Shown here: in pieces, positions 46,090 to 54,063 of the stretch
Position numbering within the stretch: position 1 is the first letter of the stretch
How the letters are laid out: every line of letters starts with the position of its first letter
Program-made: the position numbers and the translations under genes
Source: Allobosea sp.
Lineage (GTDB): Bacteria; Pseudomonadota; Alphaproteobacteria; Rhizobiales; Beijerinckiaceae
Reading direction: 5' to 3'
Length of the DNA stretch: 54,063 bases
NCBI RefSeq assembly: GCF_030695125.1
Contig: NZ_JAUYTP010000021.1
Location: forward strand, 1 to 54,063
The notes under the pieces: model-generated
What the model was told of the DNA's origin: nothing
Databases searched by the model: none
What the model saw: the letters and a program-made list of their open reading frames with translations, nothing else

Positions 46090-46214
46090 TGGCCTCACTT
46101 GTCTGTGATGGGTGCCTGCGTCAACCCTCGACGGGCTCCCGATGTTTCAAAGGCCGGAGAACTTTCGACGCGGCGGTTCACCCTCGCGAGGCGGCCCGCC
46201 CCTCGCGGATGGCC

Positions 46215-47507
46215 TCAGCCTTCGAAGGGGTTGTGGACGAGGATCGTGTCGTCGCGCTCCGGGCTGGTGGAGAGCACTGCGACGCTCGCTCCGATCAGCT
46301 CCTCGATGCGACGGACATATTTGATCGCCTGCGCCGGCAGATCGGCCCAGGAGCGGGCGCCGGCGGTCGAGCCTTCCCAGCCTTCGATCGTCTCGTAGAC
46401 CGGCTCGACGCGGGCCTGGTCGCTCTGGCCCGCCGGCAGATGCTCGAGGATCTCGCCGTCGAGCTTGTAGCCCGTGCAGACCTTGATCTCCTTGAAGCCG
46501 TCGAGGATGTCGAGCTTGGTCAGCGCGATGCCGCCGATGCCCGAGGTCTTCACCGTCTGGCGCACCAGGCAGGCGTCGAACCAGCCGCAGCGGCGCTTGC
46601 GACCCGTGACGACGCCGAACTCCTTGCCCTTCTGGCCGATCAGCTCGCCGATCTCGTCGAACAGCTCGGTCGGGAACGGGCCCTCGCCGACGCGCGTCGT
46701 ATAGGCCTTGGCGATGCCCAGCACATAGCCGACCGCCGAGGGGCCGAGCCCCGAGCCGGTCGCGGCCTGGCCGGCGACGATGTTGGAGGAGGTCACGAAG
46801 GGATAGGTGCCGTGGTCGACGTCGAGCAGCGCGCCCTGCGCGCCCTCGAACAGGATGCGCTTGCCCGCGCGGCGCTGCGAATCGAGCAGCGCCCAGACCG
46901 TGTCGGCGAAGGGCAGGATCTTCGGCGCGATCTCCTTGAGCTGGGCGAGCAGATCGGTGCCGTTGACCTCGTCGATGCCGAGCCCGCGGCGCAGCGCGTT
47001 GTGATGCGCCAGCAGCCGCTCGATCTTGGCCTCCAGGATCGCGGGGTCCTTCAGGTCGATGACGCGGATGGCGCGGCGGCCGACCTTGTCCTCATAGGCC
47101 GGGCCGATGCCGCGCTTGGTCGTGCCGATCTTCAGCCCGACATTGGAGGTCTCGCGGAAATGGTCGAGCTCGCGATGCAGCGGCAGGATCAGCGTGGCGT
47201 TGTCGGCGACGCGCAGGTTCTCAGGGGAAATCGCGACGCCCTGCGCCTGCAGCCGCGCGATCTCCTCGACCAGATGCCAGGGGTCGACCACGACGCCGTT
47301 GCCGATGACCGAGAGCTTGCCCGGGCGCACGATGCCCGAAGGCAGCAGCGAGAGCTTGTAGACGACGCCGTCGATCACCAACGTGTGGCCGGCATTGTGG
47401 CCGCCCTGGAATCGCACGACGACATCGGCCTGGCTCGACAGCCAGTCGACGATCTTGCCCTTGCCCTCGTCGCCCCATTGGGCGCCGACCACCACCACAT
47501 TTGCCAT
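46215..47507 (-). CDS. purA: Adenylosuccinate synthetase
   Basis: PurA joins IMP and aspartate using GTP, the first step from IMP to AMP. The 430-aa product has [16 protein letters not shown] at 8-23, GGHNAGHT, the GTP-site motif [12 protein letters not shown] and the C-terminal signature of the family. The 5' leader carries a rho-independent-type hairpin 66-93 bases upstream (see 47573-47600). Confidence 0.97.
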   Translation of the reverse strand: MANVVVVGAQWGDEGKGKIVDWLSSQADVVVRFQGGHNAGHTLVIDGVVYKLSLLPSGIVRPGKLSVIGNGVVVDPWHLVEEIARLQAQGVAISPENLRVADNATLILPLHRELDHFRETSNVGLKIGTTKRGIGPAYEDKVGRRAIRVIDLKDPAILEAKIERLLAHHNALRRGLGIDEVNGTDLLAQLKEIAPKILPFADTVWALLDSQRRAGKRILFEGAQGALLDVDHGTYPFVTSSNIVAGQAATGSGLGPSAVGYVLGIAKAYTTRVGEGPFPTELFDEIGELIGQKGKEFGVVTGRKRRCGWFDACLVRQTVKTSGIGGIALTKLDILDGFKEIKVCTGYKLDGEILEHLPAGQSDQARVEPVYETIEGWEGSTAGARSWADLPAQAIKYVRRIEELIGASVAVLSTSPERDDTILVHNPFEG

Positions 47508-47572
47508 GGTTCAGGGGTTCCTGCTTGTCCTAAGTGAGTCTTGCGCGTGTCGTTTCGGGCAAGCGCCGCACA

Positions 47573-47600
47573 TGAAAAACCCCGGCGCAAGACCGGGGTT
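47573..47600 (-). terminator. Intrinsic terminator in the purA leader
   Basis: On the minus strand AACCCCGG, a 7-nt loop TCTTGCG, then CCGGGGTT followed at once by TTTC give a clear hairpin-plus-T-tract. No minus-strand gene ends here, because the next gene upstream is on the plus strand. The hairpin therefore lies in the leader of purA, or ends an unseen short RNA. The loop can pair with GCGCAAGAC 40 bases further down (plus-strand GTCTTGCGC at 47538-47546). Confidence 0.6.
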
Positions 47601-47801
47601 CGAAGGCAGGTTCTTGCACGCCCTCATGAGCCAAGAGCGCGCCGAGGTCAAGCTTGGCGCGCATGGATGCCAGCCCCGGACGGGTGTAGAAGAAGCATCG
47701 GCGGCCTTGAAGACGCCGCGCCGGCAGGCTCTGGTCCGGCTCCGCGCGGCGATCCAGGAGCCGCGGACAAAAGCAGACGCGCCGCTCGCGCGCAGGGGAC
47801 G

Positions 47802-49022
47802 ATGACGACGATGACGACTGATCTCGACAGCTGGCTCGACCGCCACCACGCGGCTTTCTCCGCGATCCGCCAGGACATCCACGCCCATCCCGAGCTTGGC
47901 CTGGAGGAGACGCGCACCGCGGCCCTCGTCGCCAAGAATCTTCGCGAATGGGGTGTCGAGGTCACGGAAGGCGTCGGCGGCACCGGCGTCGTCGGCGTCA
48001 TCAGGGGCAAGCGCCCCGGCCAGCGCGCGATCGGGCTGCGTGCCGACATGGACTGCCTCGCACTGGAGGAGCAGACCGGCCTCCCTTACGCCTCGCAGCA
48101 CCCCGGCAAGATGCACGCCTGCGGCCATGACGGCCACACCACCATGCTGCTCGGCGCCGCGCGCTATCTCGCCGAGAACCCCGATTTCGCCGGCACCTGC
48201 ATCCTGATCTTCCAGCCGGCCGAGGAAGGCCGCGGCGGCGCCGAGGCGATGCTGGCCGACGGGCTGTTCGAGCGCTTCCCCTGCGATGCGATCTATGGCC
48301 TGCACAACACGCCGGGCCTGCCGGCCTCGCATTTCGGCACGGCGGTCGGGCCGTTCCTCGCCTCGGCCGACAGCTGGGAGGTGATCTTCCGCGGCGTCGG
48401 CGGCCATGGCGGCTCGCAGCCGCATCTCTCGACCGACATCACCTACGCCCAGGCGCAGTTCGTGCTCGGGCTGCAGGGCATCGTCGGCCGCAACGTGCCG
48501 CCGCTCGACACCGCCGTGATCAGCGTCGGCTACATCCATGGCGGCGACGTCAACGCCTCGAACGTCATCCCCTCCGAGCTGGTGCTCGGCGGCACGGCGC
48601 GCACCTATGCGCCCGAGATCCGCAATACGATCGAGCGCCGCATCGGCGAACTCGCCGCCGCCACCGCTCTCGCCTGGGGCTGCAAGGCGGAGGCCACCTA
48701 TCACCGCGGCACCAGCCCGCTGATCAACAAGGCCGATCAGGTCGCGGTCGCGGTCGCCGCAGCGTCCGCTTCGGTCGGCGCGGCCCATGTCGACGGCAAG
48801 ATGCGGCCGGGCACGGGCGGCGAGGACTTCGCCGAGATGATGCTGATCAAGCCCGGCGCCTTCATGCGCATCGGCAACGGCGTCGCCGCCGACGGCTCCT
48901 TCAAGGGCCTGCACACCCCGCTCTACGACTTCAACGACGCGATCATCCCCGACGGCATCCGCTACTGGGTCAATGTCGTCGGCGAAGAGCTGGGGATCGA
49001 GGAGCAGGCGGTGGCGGCGTAG
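47802..49022 (+). CDS. M20 family amidohydrolase (hippurate hydrolase-like)
   Basis: The 406-aa product is an M20D peptidase-type hydrolase. Metal and catalytic motifs: HAHPELGLEE at about 24-33, LRADMDCLALEE, MHACGHDGHTTMLLG with Cys/His ligands, FQPAEEGRGGAEAM, and the C-terminal GTGGEDFAEM with a His later. Such enzymes hydrolyse N-acyl amino acids. The double start ATGACGACGATGACG leaves 47802 or 47811 as start; AGGGGAC precedes the first. It is divergent from purA. Confidence 0.92.
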   Translation: MTTMTTDLDSWLDRHHAAFSAIRQDIHAHPELGLEETRTAALVAKNLREWGVEVTEGVGGTGVVGVIRGKRPGQRAIGLRADMDCLALEEQTGLPYASQHPGKMHACGHDGHTTMLLGAARYLAENPDFAGTCILIFQPAEEGRGGAEAMLADGLFERFPCDAIYGLHNTPGLPASHFGTAVGPFLASADSWEVIFRGVGGHGGSQPHLSTDITYAQAQFVLGLQGIVGRNVPPLDTAVISVGYIHGGDVNASNVIPSELVLGGTARTYAPEIRNTIERRIGELAAATALAWGCKAEATYHRGTSPLINKADQVAVAVAAASASVGAAHVDGKMRPGTGGEDFAEMMLIKPGAFMRIGNGVAADGSFKGLHTPLYDFNDAIIPDGIRYWVNVVGEELGIEEQAVAA

Positions 49023-49043
49023 AAGCCTGACCGCGCCCACCAA

Positions 49044-49212
49044 CCCTCCCCTTCTGCCTGCAAAAGGGGAGGGTCATCCCGGGCGACCCCTCGGGTCCGG
49101 CCTGTGGCCGGCCCAAGGACAGGCTCCGGGAGACCCGGGATCCATTCCGGAACCTCTCCGGCAAAGGCTCCGGAATGGATCCCGGATCTCCGCTTCGCTG
49201 CGTCCGGGATGA
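49044..49212. repeat. Stem-loop plus REP-like repeat after the amidohydrolase gene
   Basis: A perfect 10-bp stem (CCCTCCCCTT/AAGGGGAGGG, 49044-49073) is followed by a long member of the GTCATCCCGGGCGACC family ending GTCCGGGATGAC at 49212. Inner ATTCCGGAACC segments repeat those at 32882-32990. Confidence 0.65.
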
Positions 49213-49304
49213 CCCGCGCTGTCGGCGAAGCGTCCAAACGTGTCGGGATACGCCCGCCCGTCCCGCTCACCCGCGCCTGTCCTGCAAACCAACCGGTCCC
49301 CGCC

Positions 49305-49883
49305 ATGCAATCGCTCTCGATCTCGACGCTCACCATTTGCGGCATCGAGGAACTGCCCGCCCACAGCATCCGCCGCGTCAGCCATGTGCTGTCGCTGCTC
49401 GACCCCGGCCTGCCCGAAATCGACACCTTCGGGACCTATGGCGAGCACCATCGCGTCACGCTGCGCTTCCACGACATCCTCGGCCCGTCGCAGGGCATGA
49501 CCCCGCCTCGGCCACAGCATGTCGAACAGATCCTCCAGTTCGGCGAGGGGCTGCGCGAGGGCGTCGGCGAGCGGGTCGAGGGGCATCTCCTCGTCCACTG
49601 CCATATGGGCATCTCGCGCTCGACCGCGGCGATGCTGATGCTGATGGCGCAGAACGATGCAGATGCAAGCGAGGACGAGTTGTTCGCGCGCCTGCGTGAT
49701 GTGCGCCCGCAGGCCTGGCCGAACTCGGTGATGATCGGCTTCGCCGACGAGCAGCTCGGGCTGGGCGGGCGTCTGACGGAGGGCCTGCGCCGCCATTATG
49801 GCCACCAGCTCAAGGTCCAGCCGCAATACACCGACTGGATGACGCGGCTCGGCCGCGGGCGCGAGCTGGCGATGGCGGTTTGA
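49305..49883 (+). CDS. Dual-specificity/tyrosine phosphatase-like protein
   Basis: The 192-aa product has the cysteine-phosphatase signature VHCHMGISRSTAAML (Cys-x5-Arg-Ser) at about 98-112 and a preceding LRFHDILGP loop where the general acid Asp would lie. It is likely cytoplasmic. Families of this size in alphaproteobacteria act on protein tyrosine or small phosphorylated compounds, and the substrate is unknown. The ATG at 49305 lacks a strong ribosome site (CCGGTCCCCGCC); upstream open frame is repeat DNA. Confidence 0.85.
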   Translation: MQSLSISTLTICGIEELPAHSIRRVSHVLSLLDPGLPEIDTFGTYGEHHRVTLRFHDILGPSQGMTPPRPQHVEQILQFGEGLREGVGERVEGHLLVHCHMGISRSTAAMLMLMAQNDADASEDELFARLRDVRPQAWPNSVMIGFADEQLGLGGRLTEGLRRHYGHQLKVQPQYTDWMTRLGRGRELAMAV

Positions 49884-49912
49884 GGGGCTGTCGTTTTCCC
49901 TCTGACCCTCGG

Positions 49913-50018
49913 CCGTCATCCTGGGCGACCGAAGGTCGTCCCGGGATCCATCCTAGGGCGGCGCAGAGCCCGATGATGGATCCCGGCCTGCGCCGCTGCG
50001 CGGCTGGTCCAGGATGAC
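49913..50018. repeat. REP-like repeat between convergent genes
   Basis: GTCATCCTGGGCGACC and GGTCCAGGATGAC pair at the ends, with inner GGGATCCATC/GATGGATCCC. It belongs to the 5746 family and lies between the phosphatase and MuiA-like genes. Confidence 0.65.
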
Positions 50019-50047
50019 GAGGTGGTTCGTGAGCGAATTCTGCCCCC

Positions 50048-51760
50048 TCAATTCAACGGCCGCGGCATCGGCTGCGGCCCGGGCCCGGGCCCCGGCTGCG
50101 GCGCATAGGTGACCTCGCGGTCACCCGGCCATTTGATCCGGTAGGCGACCTTGATCTCCTTCTCCGCGCCAGGCGCGAGATCGAAGGTCCAGGCGGAGAC
50201 GCCGCGCTTGTCGGCGACCTGCTTTTCCGTCGGCGGCGTGGTCTGCGCGGCCAGCGTCTCGACCGTGATCGCGCTGCTCTCCGAGAAGGGAATGCGCTCG
50301 GTCACCGTAACCGTCACCGGCTGGGCATGCAGGCTCTTCACCACCGTGCGGAACTCGCGCAGATCGGTGCGGGTCTGACCGAGCCAGTTCGGCTCGTTCT
50401 CGCGGCGGCGCACCGGCGCGCGGGTGACCTTGAGCTTGTCGTCCGCGCCGAAGCCGAGCGCGACCTTGTCGCCGGGCGCCACCAGCCCGATCCGGCCCCG
50501 GCCGATATAGGTGCCGTCGCGATGCAGCGCGACGGTGCCCGGCAGCAGGGCTGCAGCCTCGTCATGGCTGAAGGCGGCCTCGAGATAGGCGGTCTCCTCC
50601 AGTTCGGGCGTGATTCGGGCGATCAGGGTCGGGGCGATCTGGGCCTGGCTCAGCACCACGGTCTTCGTCGAGCCGTCCTGCGGGATCGTCGCGCGGCCGG
50701 GCACCTGGAAGCTCGCCTGATAGGCTCCGGCCTCGATGGTCGCGGTCTGGACCTCGGCGGCGACCGGTGCGGGCGCGGCCCTCTCGGTCTGGTCGGCGAG
50801 AGCCTCGGCCTCCGCCTTGGCGCGGGCCGCCGCCATTGGCGCCGGCGCGGTGCTGCGCCGCGCCTCGTAGAGCACCGGCGGCTCGAAGAACATCACCTGC
50901 ACCGGGGAGAGATCGGGCGCCCGCGTGCCACCGGCCGCGCGCGTCGTCGACAGCGTCAGCGCCACGTCGCTCCAGTCCTCGCCGGTGCGCTGGCGCAGTT
51001 CGGCGCGCCGGACGAGATCGAGCGCGGGCTTCGCCCCGCCGCCGCCGGTGCTGAGCCGCGCCTCGTAATGCGGCGTCCAGCCGGCCCCGCCGACGCGATA
51101 GCTCACGGCGAACTCGGCTGCGACAGGCGCCGCCGCCTCGACAGCGATGGCGATGTCGCGCCGGGGGGCGCCGGGCCTGCCGGGTTGCGGCCGGGCGCGC
51201 TCCAGCGCCGCGATCTCGCCCGCGACGTCGGCGGCCCGGGCGCGCACCCCGCGCAGCTCCTCATGCACCTTGACCAGCGACACGCCGATCGCATCGAAAA
51301 TAGCCGGCCAGTCCGCCACGGGCAGAGCCTTACCGTCGGGGCCGAGCTTGTCGGGGCCGGTCTGGCCGAAGCGCTCGATCGTGGCACGCTTGGCCTCGAT
51401 CGCGCTGATGCGGCCGGCCAGCATCTCCTTTTCCTCGTTCAGCGTCTTGAGCTTGCCATCGATCACCGCGTCGAGCACGGGCCTGGCCTCGCCCGGCACC
51501 AGCCGGACATCGACGGCCCCGACGGCAAAGGCGCCGCTGCCCTTGCCTTCGACGCGGATCGAGGCCGGGTCGATCGTGGCGGGCAGTCCGCGCAGCACGA
51601 TCTGCGACGCCCCCTGCAGCAGTTCGGCGCGGCCAAGCCGGGTCACCACGGCGCCGTCGGGATAGACGGTGACGCGGTCGATCCGCGAGGACAGCTCGGT
51701 TTCGGCGGCGCCGGCGAGGCCAGGCGCCAGCACCAGAGCGGCGGCCAGTCGGGTCATCAT
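50048..51760 (-). CDS. DUF4139 / mucoidy-inhibitor MuiA-like protein
   Basis: The 570-aa product has a signal peptide (cut near AGA-AETELSS at about 19), a DUF4140-type N-terminal strand region (RIDRVTVYPDGAVVTRL), a coiled coil (about 105-195), and a DUF4139 C-terminal region (YRVGGAGWTPHYEARL, DWSDVALTLSTTR, TVTERIPFSES, then WTFDLAPGAEKEIKVAYRIKWP). MuiA family members affect capsule and mucoidy in E. coli; the biochemical role is unknown. The tail is a Gly/Pro repeat (PQPGPGPGPQPMPRPLN). Confidence 0.85.
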   Translation of the reverse strand: MMTRLAAALVLAPGLAGAAETELSSRIDRVTVYPDGAVVTRLGRAELLQGASQIVLRGLPATIDPASIRVEGKGSGAFAVGAVDVRLVPGEARPVLDAVIDGKLKTLNEEKEMLAGRISAIEAKRATIERFGQTGPDKLGPDGKALPVADWPAIFDAIGVSLVKVHEELRGVRARAADVAGEIAALERARPQPGRPGAPRRDIAIAVEAAAPVAAEFAVSYRVGGAGWTPHYEARLSTGGGGAKPALDLVRRAELRQRTGEDWSDVALTLSTTRAAGGTRAPDLSPVQVMFFEPPVLYEARRSTAPAPMAAARAKAEAEALADQTERAAPAPVAAEVQTATIEAGAYQASFQVPGRATIPQDGSTKTVVLSQAQIAPTLIARITPELEETAYLEAAFSHDEAAALLPGTVALHRDGTYIGRGRIGLVAPGDKVALGFGADDKLKVTRAPVRRRENEPNWLGQTRTDLREFRTVVKSLHAQPVTVTVTERIPFSESSAITVETLAAQTTPPTEKQVADKRGVSAWTFDLAPGAEKEIKVAYRIKWPGDREVTYAPQPGPGPGPQPMPRPLN

Positions 51761-51884
51761 GGTCTGCTATCCCCTCAATCGATCACGAGCCCGTGATAGA
51801 CAGGGTCGAATTCGGCGGGGCCAAGGCGGAATTGGGCCCGATTGCGGATCAGCCCGACGGGTCGACGGGACGGGCCGGGCAAAC

Positions 51885-51912
51885 GAAAAAGCCCTGCCGG
51901 ATCGGCAGGGCT
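51885..51912 (-). terminator. Rho-independent terminator of the chemoreceptor gene
   Basis: On the minus strand AGCCCTGCCG, loop ATC, CGGCAGGGCT is followed by TTTTTCG. It lies 49 bases past the stop of the gene ending at 51961. Confidence 0.85.
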
Positions 51913-51960
51913 CGTGGCGCCAGGGCGCGTGTCGGGCAGCGGCGCACGCTGCCGAGGGCC

Positions 51961-53631
51961 TCAGAACTCCGCCCAGCCGGAATCGCCACCGGCGCGGCTG
52001 TTGGCGACCTTCCTGGCCGGGGCGGTCGGAGCGGCGCGGTGCGCCGGAGCGGCGGCCCGCGGCGCGGGAGACTTGTTCGCGAAGGCCGCCTGGGCGAGCT
52101 GGCGCAGGCGCGCCGGCTCGGATGACGAACGGGGGGCCGCATAACTGCTCGCTGAAGCACCGTGGGCCCCGGTCTTGAAGGCAGCGACGAGCTCGTTGAG
52201 CTCACCGATCTTGCCAAACAGCGCCTCCGCCGAGGAGGCACTCTGATCGGCCAGGGAGGCATTCTGCTGCGTCATCTGATCGAGCTGGGCGACGGCCTGG
52301 CTCATCTCGTCGATCCCGGTCGCCTGCTGCGAGGTCGCGGCGGAGATCTCGTCGATGGTGCTCGCGACGGCGCCGGAATCGGCCACGATCTGCGTCAACG
52401 CCTCGCCCGCCCGGCGCACCAGCGACACGCCCTGCTCGACCTGTTCGTTCGAGGACGCGATCAGGGCCGCGATATCCTTGGCGGCCTCGCCAGAGCGTTG
52501 CGCCAGGGTCCGCACCTCGGATGCGACGACGGCGAAGCCGCGCCCGGCGTCTCCCGCGCGCGCCGCTTCGACAGCGGCGTTGAGCGCGAGCAGGTTGGTC
52601 TGGAAGGCGATGTCGTCGATCACCCGGATGATGTCGGAGATCTTGTGCGAGGCCTCCTCGATCAGGCCCATGGCGGCGACGGCCTGGGTTGCGATCTGGC
52701 CGCCCGAGCGGGCGCTGGCCATGGCGCGGTCGGCCAGGTCGGCCGCCTGCCGTGCGGCCTGAGCCGATGCCTTCACCGAGGCCGCCATCTGCTCGGTCGT
52801 CGCGGCCGTCTCTTCGAGCGCAGAGGCCTGTTCTTCCGTGCGCGAGGACAGATCGCTCGCGCCCGCCTTGATGTTCTCCGAGCGCGACTGCGTCTCAGAC
52901 GAGGCAGCCTTGATCGTCACCATGGTCTCGGCGAGTCGCTCGACCGTGGCATTGAAGGCCGTCTTCATCCCCTCGAAGACCGCCGGAACGGGCTTGTCGA
53001 CGCGCGCGCCGAGATCGCCCGCGGCCAGCTTGTCGAACGCGTCGCCGAACAGATCCACCACTTCCTTCTGCGAAGAGGCGATCGCCTCGGCCGCAACCTC
53101 GGCCTGCTTCTGCTCAGCGGCGAGGCGCGCCTTTTCGGCAGCTTCGAAATAGACGCTGACGGCGAGTTCGATATCCAGCAGCACGACCTTGCTGAGGCTC
53201 GCAAGTGAAGCCGCAAGCTGGTCCGTATTGCCCGCGCGCGGCAGCCAGCCCTTCTTTGGGCCCTCGGCGGCGATGGCGGCGCGGATCAGATCTTCGAGGA
53301 CCAGCGCATAACCACCGATATACCATCGCGGCTCCAGGCCGATCCGCGCATGGGTCTGCCCCACGATCGAGACACGACGGTAATAATCCTCGCCGAACTC
53401 GCCCTCGACGATGACGTCCCAATGCGAAATCTGCCGGGCGCGGGCAGAGCTCATCATATCCGTCGAGGCGAAGAACCTGCTCGTCTCGGGATAGCGCTTG
53501 ATGTGCTCGTAGAACCGTTCCAGAGCCCGCGGCATCTGCGCCGCCACAATCGGCTTGAGCCGTTTGACATCGTCTTTCGTCTTCTGGTCGATCTGCAGAA
53601 AGTCCAGGCGGTCGGCGATGGGCGAAGTCAT
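51961..53631 (-). CDS. Globin-coupled methyl-accepting chemotaxis protein
   Basis: The soluble chemoreceptor is 556 aa from the second of two adjacent ATGs (AAGGAG is 5 bases from 53631 but only 2 from 53634). The N-terminal protoglobin domain (about 1-165) has a likely haem-ligand His94 in [18 protein letters not shown], as in HemAT. A HAMP-like linker and the MCP signalling coiled coil follow, with the hairpin tip [19 protein letters not shown]. The last residues, GWAEF, fit the xWxxF pentapeptide that tethers CheR/CheB. No membrane helices are present. A role in oxygen or redox sensing is inferred from the family. Confidence 0.92.
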   Translation of the reverse strand: MTSPIADRLDFLQIDQKTKDDVKRLKPIVAAQMPRALERFYEHIKRYPETSRFFASTDMMSSARARQISHWDVIVEGEFGEDYYRRVSIVGQTHARIGLEPRWYIGGYALVLEDLIRAAIAAEGPKKGWLPRAGNTDQLAASLASLSKVVLLDIELAVSVYFEAAEKARLAAEQKQAEVAAEAIASSQKEVVDLFGDAFDKLAAGDLGARVDKPVPAVFEGMKTAFNATVERLAETMVTIKAASSETQSRSENIKAGASDLSSRTEEQASALEETAATTEQMAASVKASAQAARQAADLADRAMASARSGGQIATQAVAAMGLIEEASHKISDIIRVIDDIAFQTNLLALNAAVEAARAGDAGRGFAVVASEVRTLAQRSGEAAKDIAALIASSNEQVEQGVSLVRRAGEALTQIVADSGAVASTIDEISAATSQQATGIDEMSQAVAQLDQMTQQNASLADQSASSAEALFGKIGELNELVAAFKTGAHGASASSYAAPRSSSEPARLRQLAQAAFANKSPAPRAAAPAHRAAPTAPARKVANSRAGGDSGWAEF

Positions 53632-53647
53632 CATGGCTCCTTCCAGC

Positions 53648-53659
53648 GTCAGATCTGAC
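53648..53659. promoter_or_regulatory. Palindrome in the chemoreceptor leader
   Basis: GTCAGATCTGAC is a perfect 12-bp palindrome, 17 bases upstream of the chemoreceptor start and next to CTGACTGACAG. The surrounding 53640-53800 is AT-rich and likely contains the promoter. It may be an operator or a 5'-leader stem. Confidence 0.35.
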
Positions 53660-53759
53660 TGACAGTTAAAGTGTAAATCTGATTGCGCATCGCGATATAG
53701 CAGCATTACCGCATGTCGTCGTATGCAACACTGATTAAACAATGCCAAAATAACTAATG

Positions 53760-54063
53760 ACAGGTTAAAGCCGCAATTGATTGAAGCTTTTTGGGAATTA
53801 CAGTTACGTCATCTGCCGCGGGACGGGCGAGTTTGACCGGCGCTGCACGAAGGGCGAACGCGCCGGTGCTGCAACTGAGCCCACGGTCAGCCGACCGGCA
53901 GCAGAGCGGAGGAAACCGCAGCCGCTGGCCAGGGGACCTGACCGGGCCGCAGAAATGCGTCAGGGCCTATGAACGATCCGGGTGAATCGTACACAGGCCC
54001 TGACAGGGGGGGGCGATCCGCTCACCCCGTTCTTCAACGGAGCGTCGCGCGAGGCGACGATGC
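53760..54063. other. Right-edge region with large stem-loop, no supported gene
   Basis: Open frames at 53781-53985 lack family features and ribosome sites. A bulged stem at 53959-54004 (GTCAGGGCCT...AGGCCCTGAC with inner ACGAT/ATCGT) may end a transcript coming from outside the window. It is followed by a run of G. An ATG at 54060 with GAGG upstream might begin the next gene, but only four bases remain. Confidence 0.4.

Noticed and set aside
54060..54063. Possible start codon of a gene running off the right edge
   Set aside because: Only four bases remain, so no coding evidence exists.

Overview
The window is GC-rich chromosomal DNA (outside one island) from an alphaproteobacterium of the order Hyphomicrobiales. 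A Bosea-like or related methylobacterial/bradyrhizobial lineage fits best. This is inferred from the gene families (PhaR/PhaA/PhaB, alphaproteobacterial SerC, a UvrB with a long N-terminal tail, a TIGR02302/DUF4175 protein, L32, a CtrA-type TTAA-N7-TTAA site) and from the intergenic palindromic repeats typical of these genomes. No rRNA, tRNA or CRISPR array was found.

Layout. 1-78: start of an IS3-type OrfA, cut by the edge. 140-605: a DUF559 nuclease gene between two copies of a palindromic repeat. 640-5686: uvrB, a DUF2945 protein, a periplasmic TPR protein, a gene-less copy of the nuclease-associated repeat, and a flavoprotein. 5878-13770: a complete phosphate regulon, phoR-pstSCAB-phoU-phoB, with a tandem Pho-box array upstream of pstS and a divergent polyphosphate kinase (ppk2). 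13939-15079: a small hypothetical gene and a YqhA/UPF0114 membrane protein. 15080-17945: an accessory region with a candidate structured RNA, a 557-bp DUF559 element bounded by perfect 52-bp inverted repeats, and an AT-rich gene for an ApeA-like HEPN anti-phage protein. 18044-21036: serC-serA. 21190-25087: a NodU-type carbamoyltransferase and an exonuclease-CBS-DUF294 fusion. 25172-31827: tlpA diverging from argH-lptM-lysA-DUF4175. 31939-34317: two transporters. 34337-34988: a HigBA-type toxin-antitoxin pair whose toxin is frameshifted. 35029-38149: polyhydroxyalkanoate genes phaA-DUF1737-phaB with divergent phaR. 38276-40930: an EAL phosphodiesterase with a CtrA-like site upstream, a small ORF and a predicted papain-fold protein. 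41055-43208: rpmF, mtgA and a polyprenyl synthase. 43743-53631: a PIG-L deacetylase, a membrane protein, purA, an M20 amidohydrolase, a tyrosine phosphatase, a MuiA-like protein and a globin-coupled chemoreceptor.

How the parts work together. Phosphate starvation (PhoR/PhoB, Pst, PhoU) sits beside polyphosphate metabolism. Carbon storage forms a compact pha cluster. argH/lysA and serC/serA are amino-acid biosynthesis. The most unusual part is the family of palindromic repeats tied to DUF559 nuclease genes. The window holds two gene-bearing copies, one gene-less copy with the same two arms, and one lone arm. Together they look like a small mobile or REPIN/RAYT-like unit, one copy of which abuts an AT-rich candidate defence gene.
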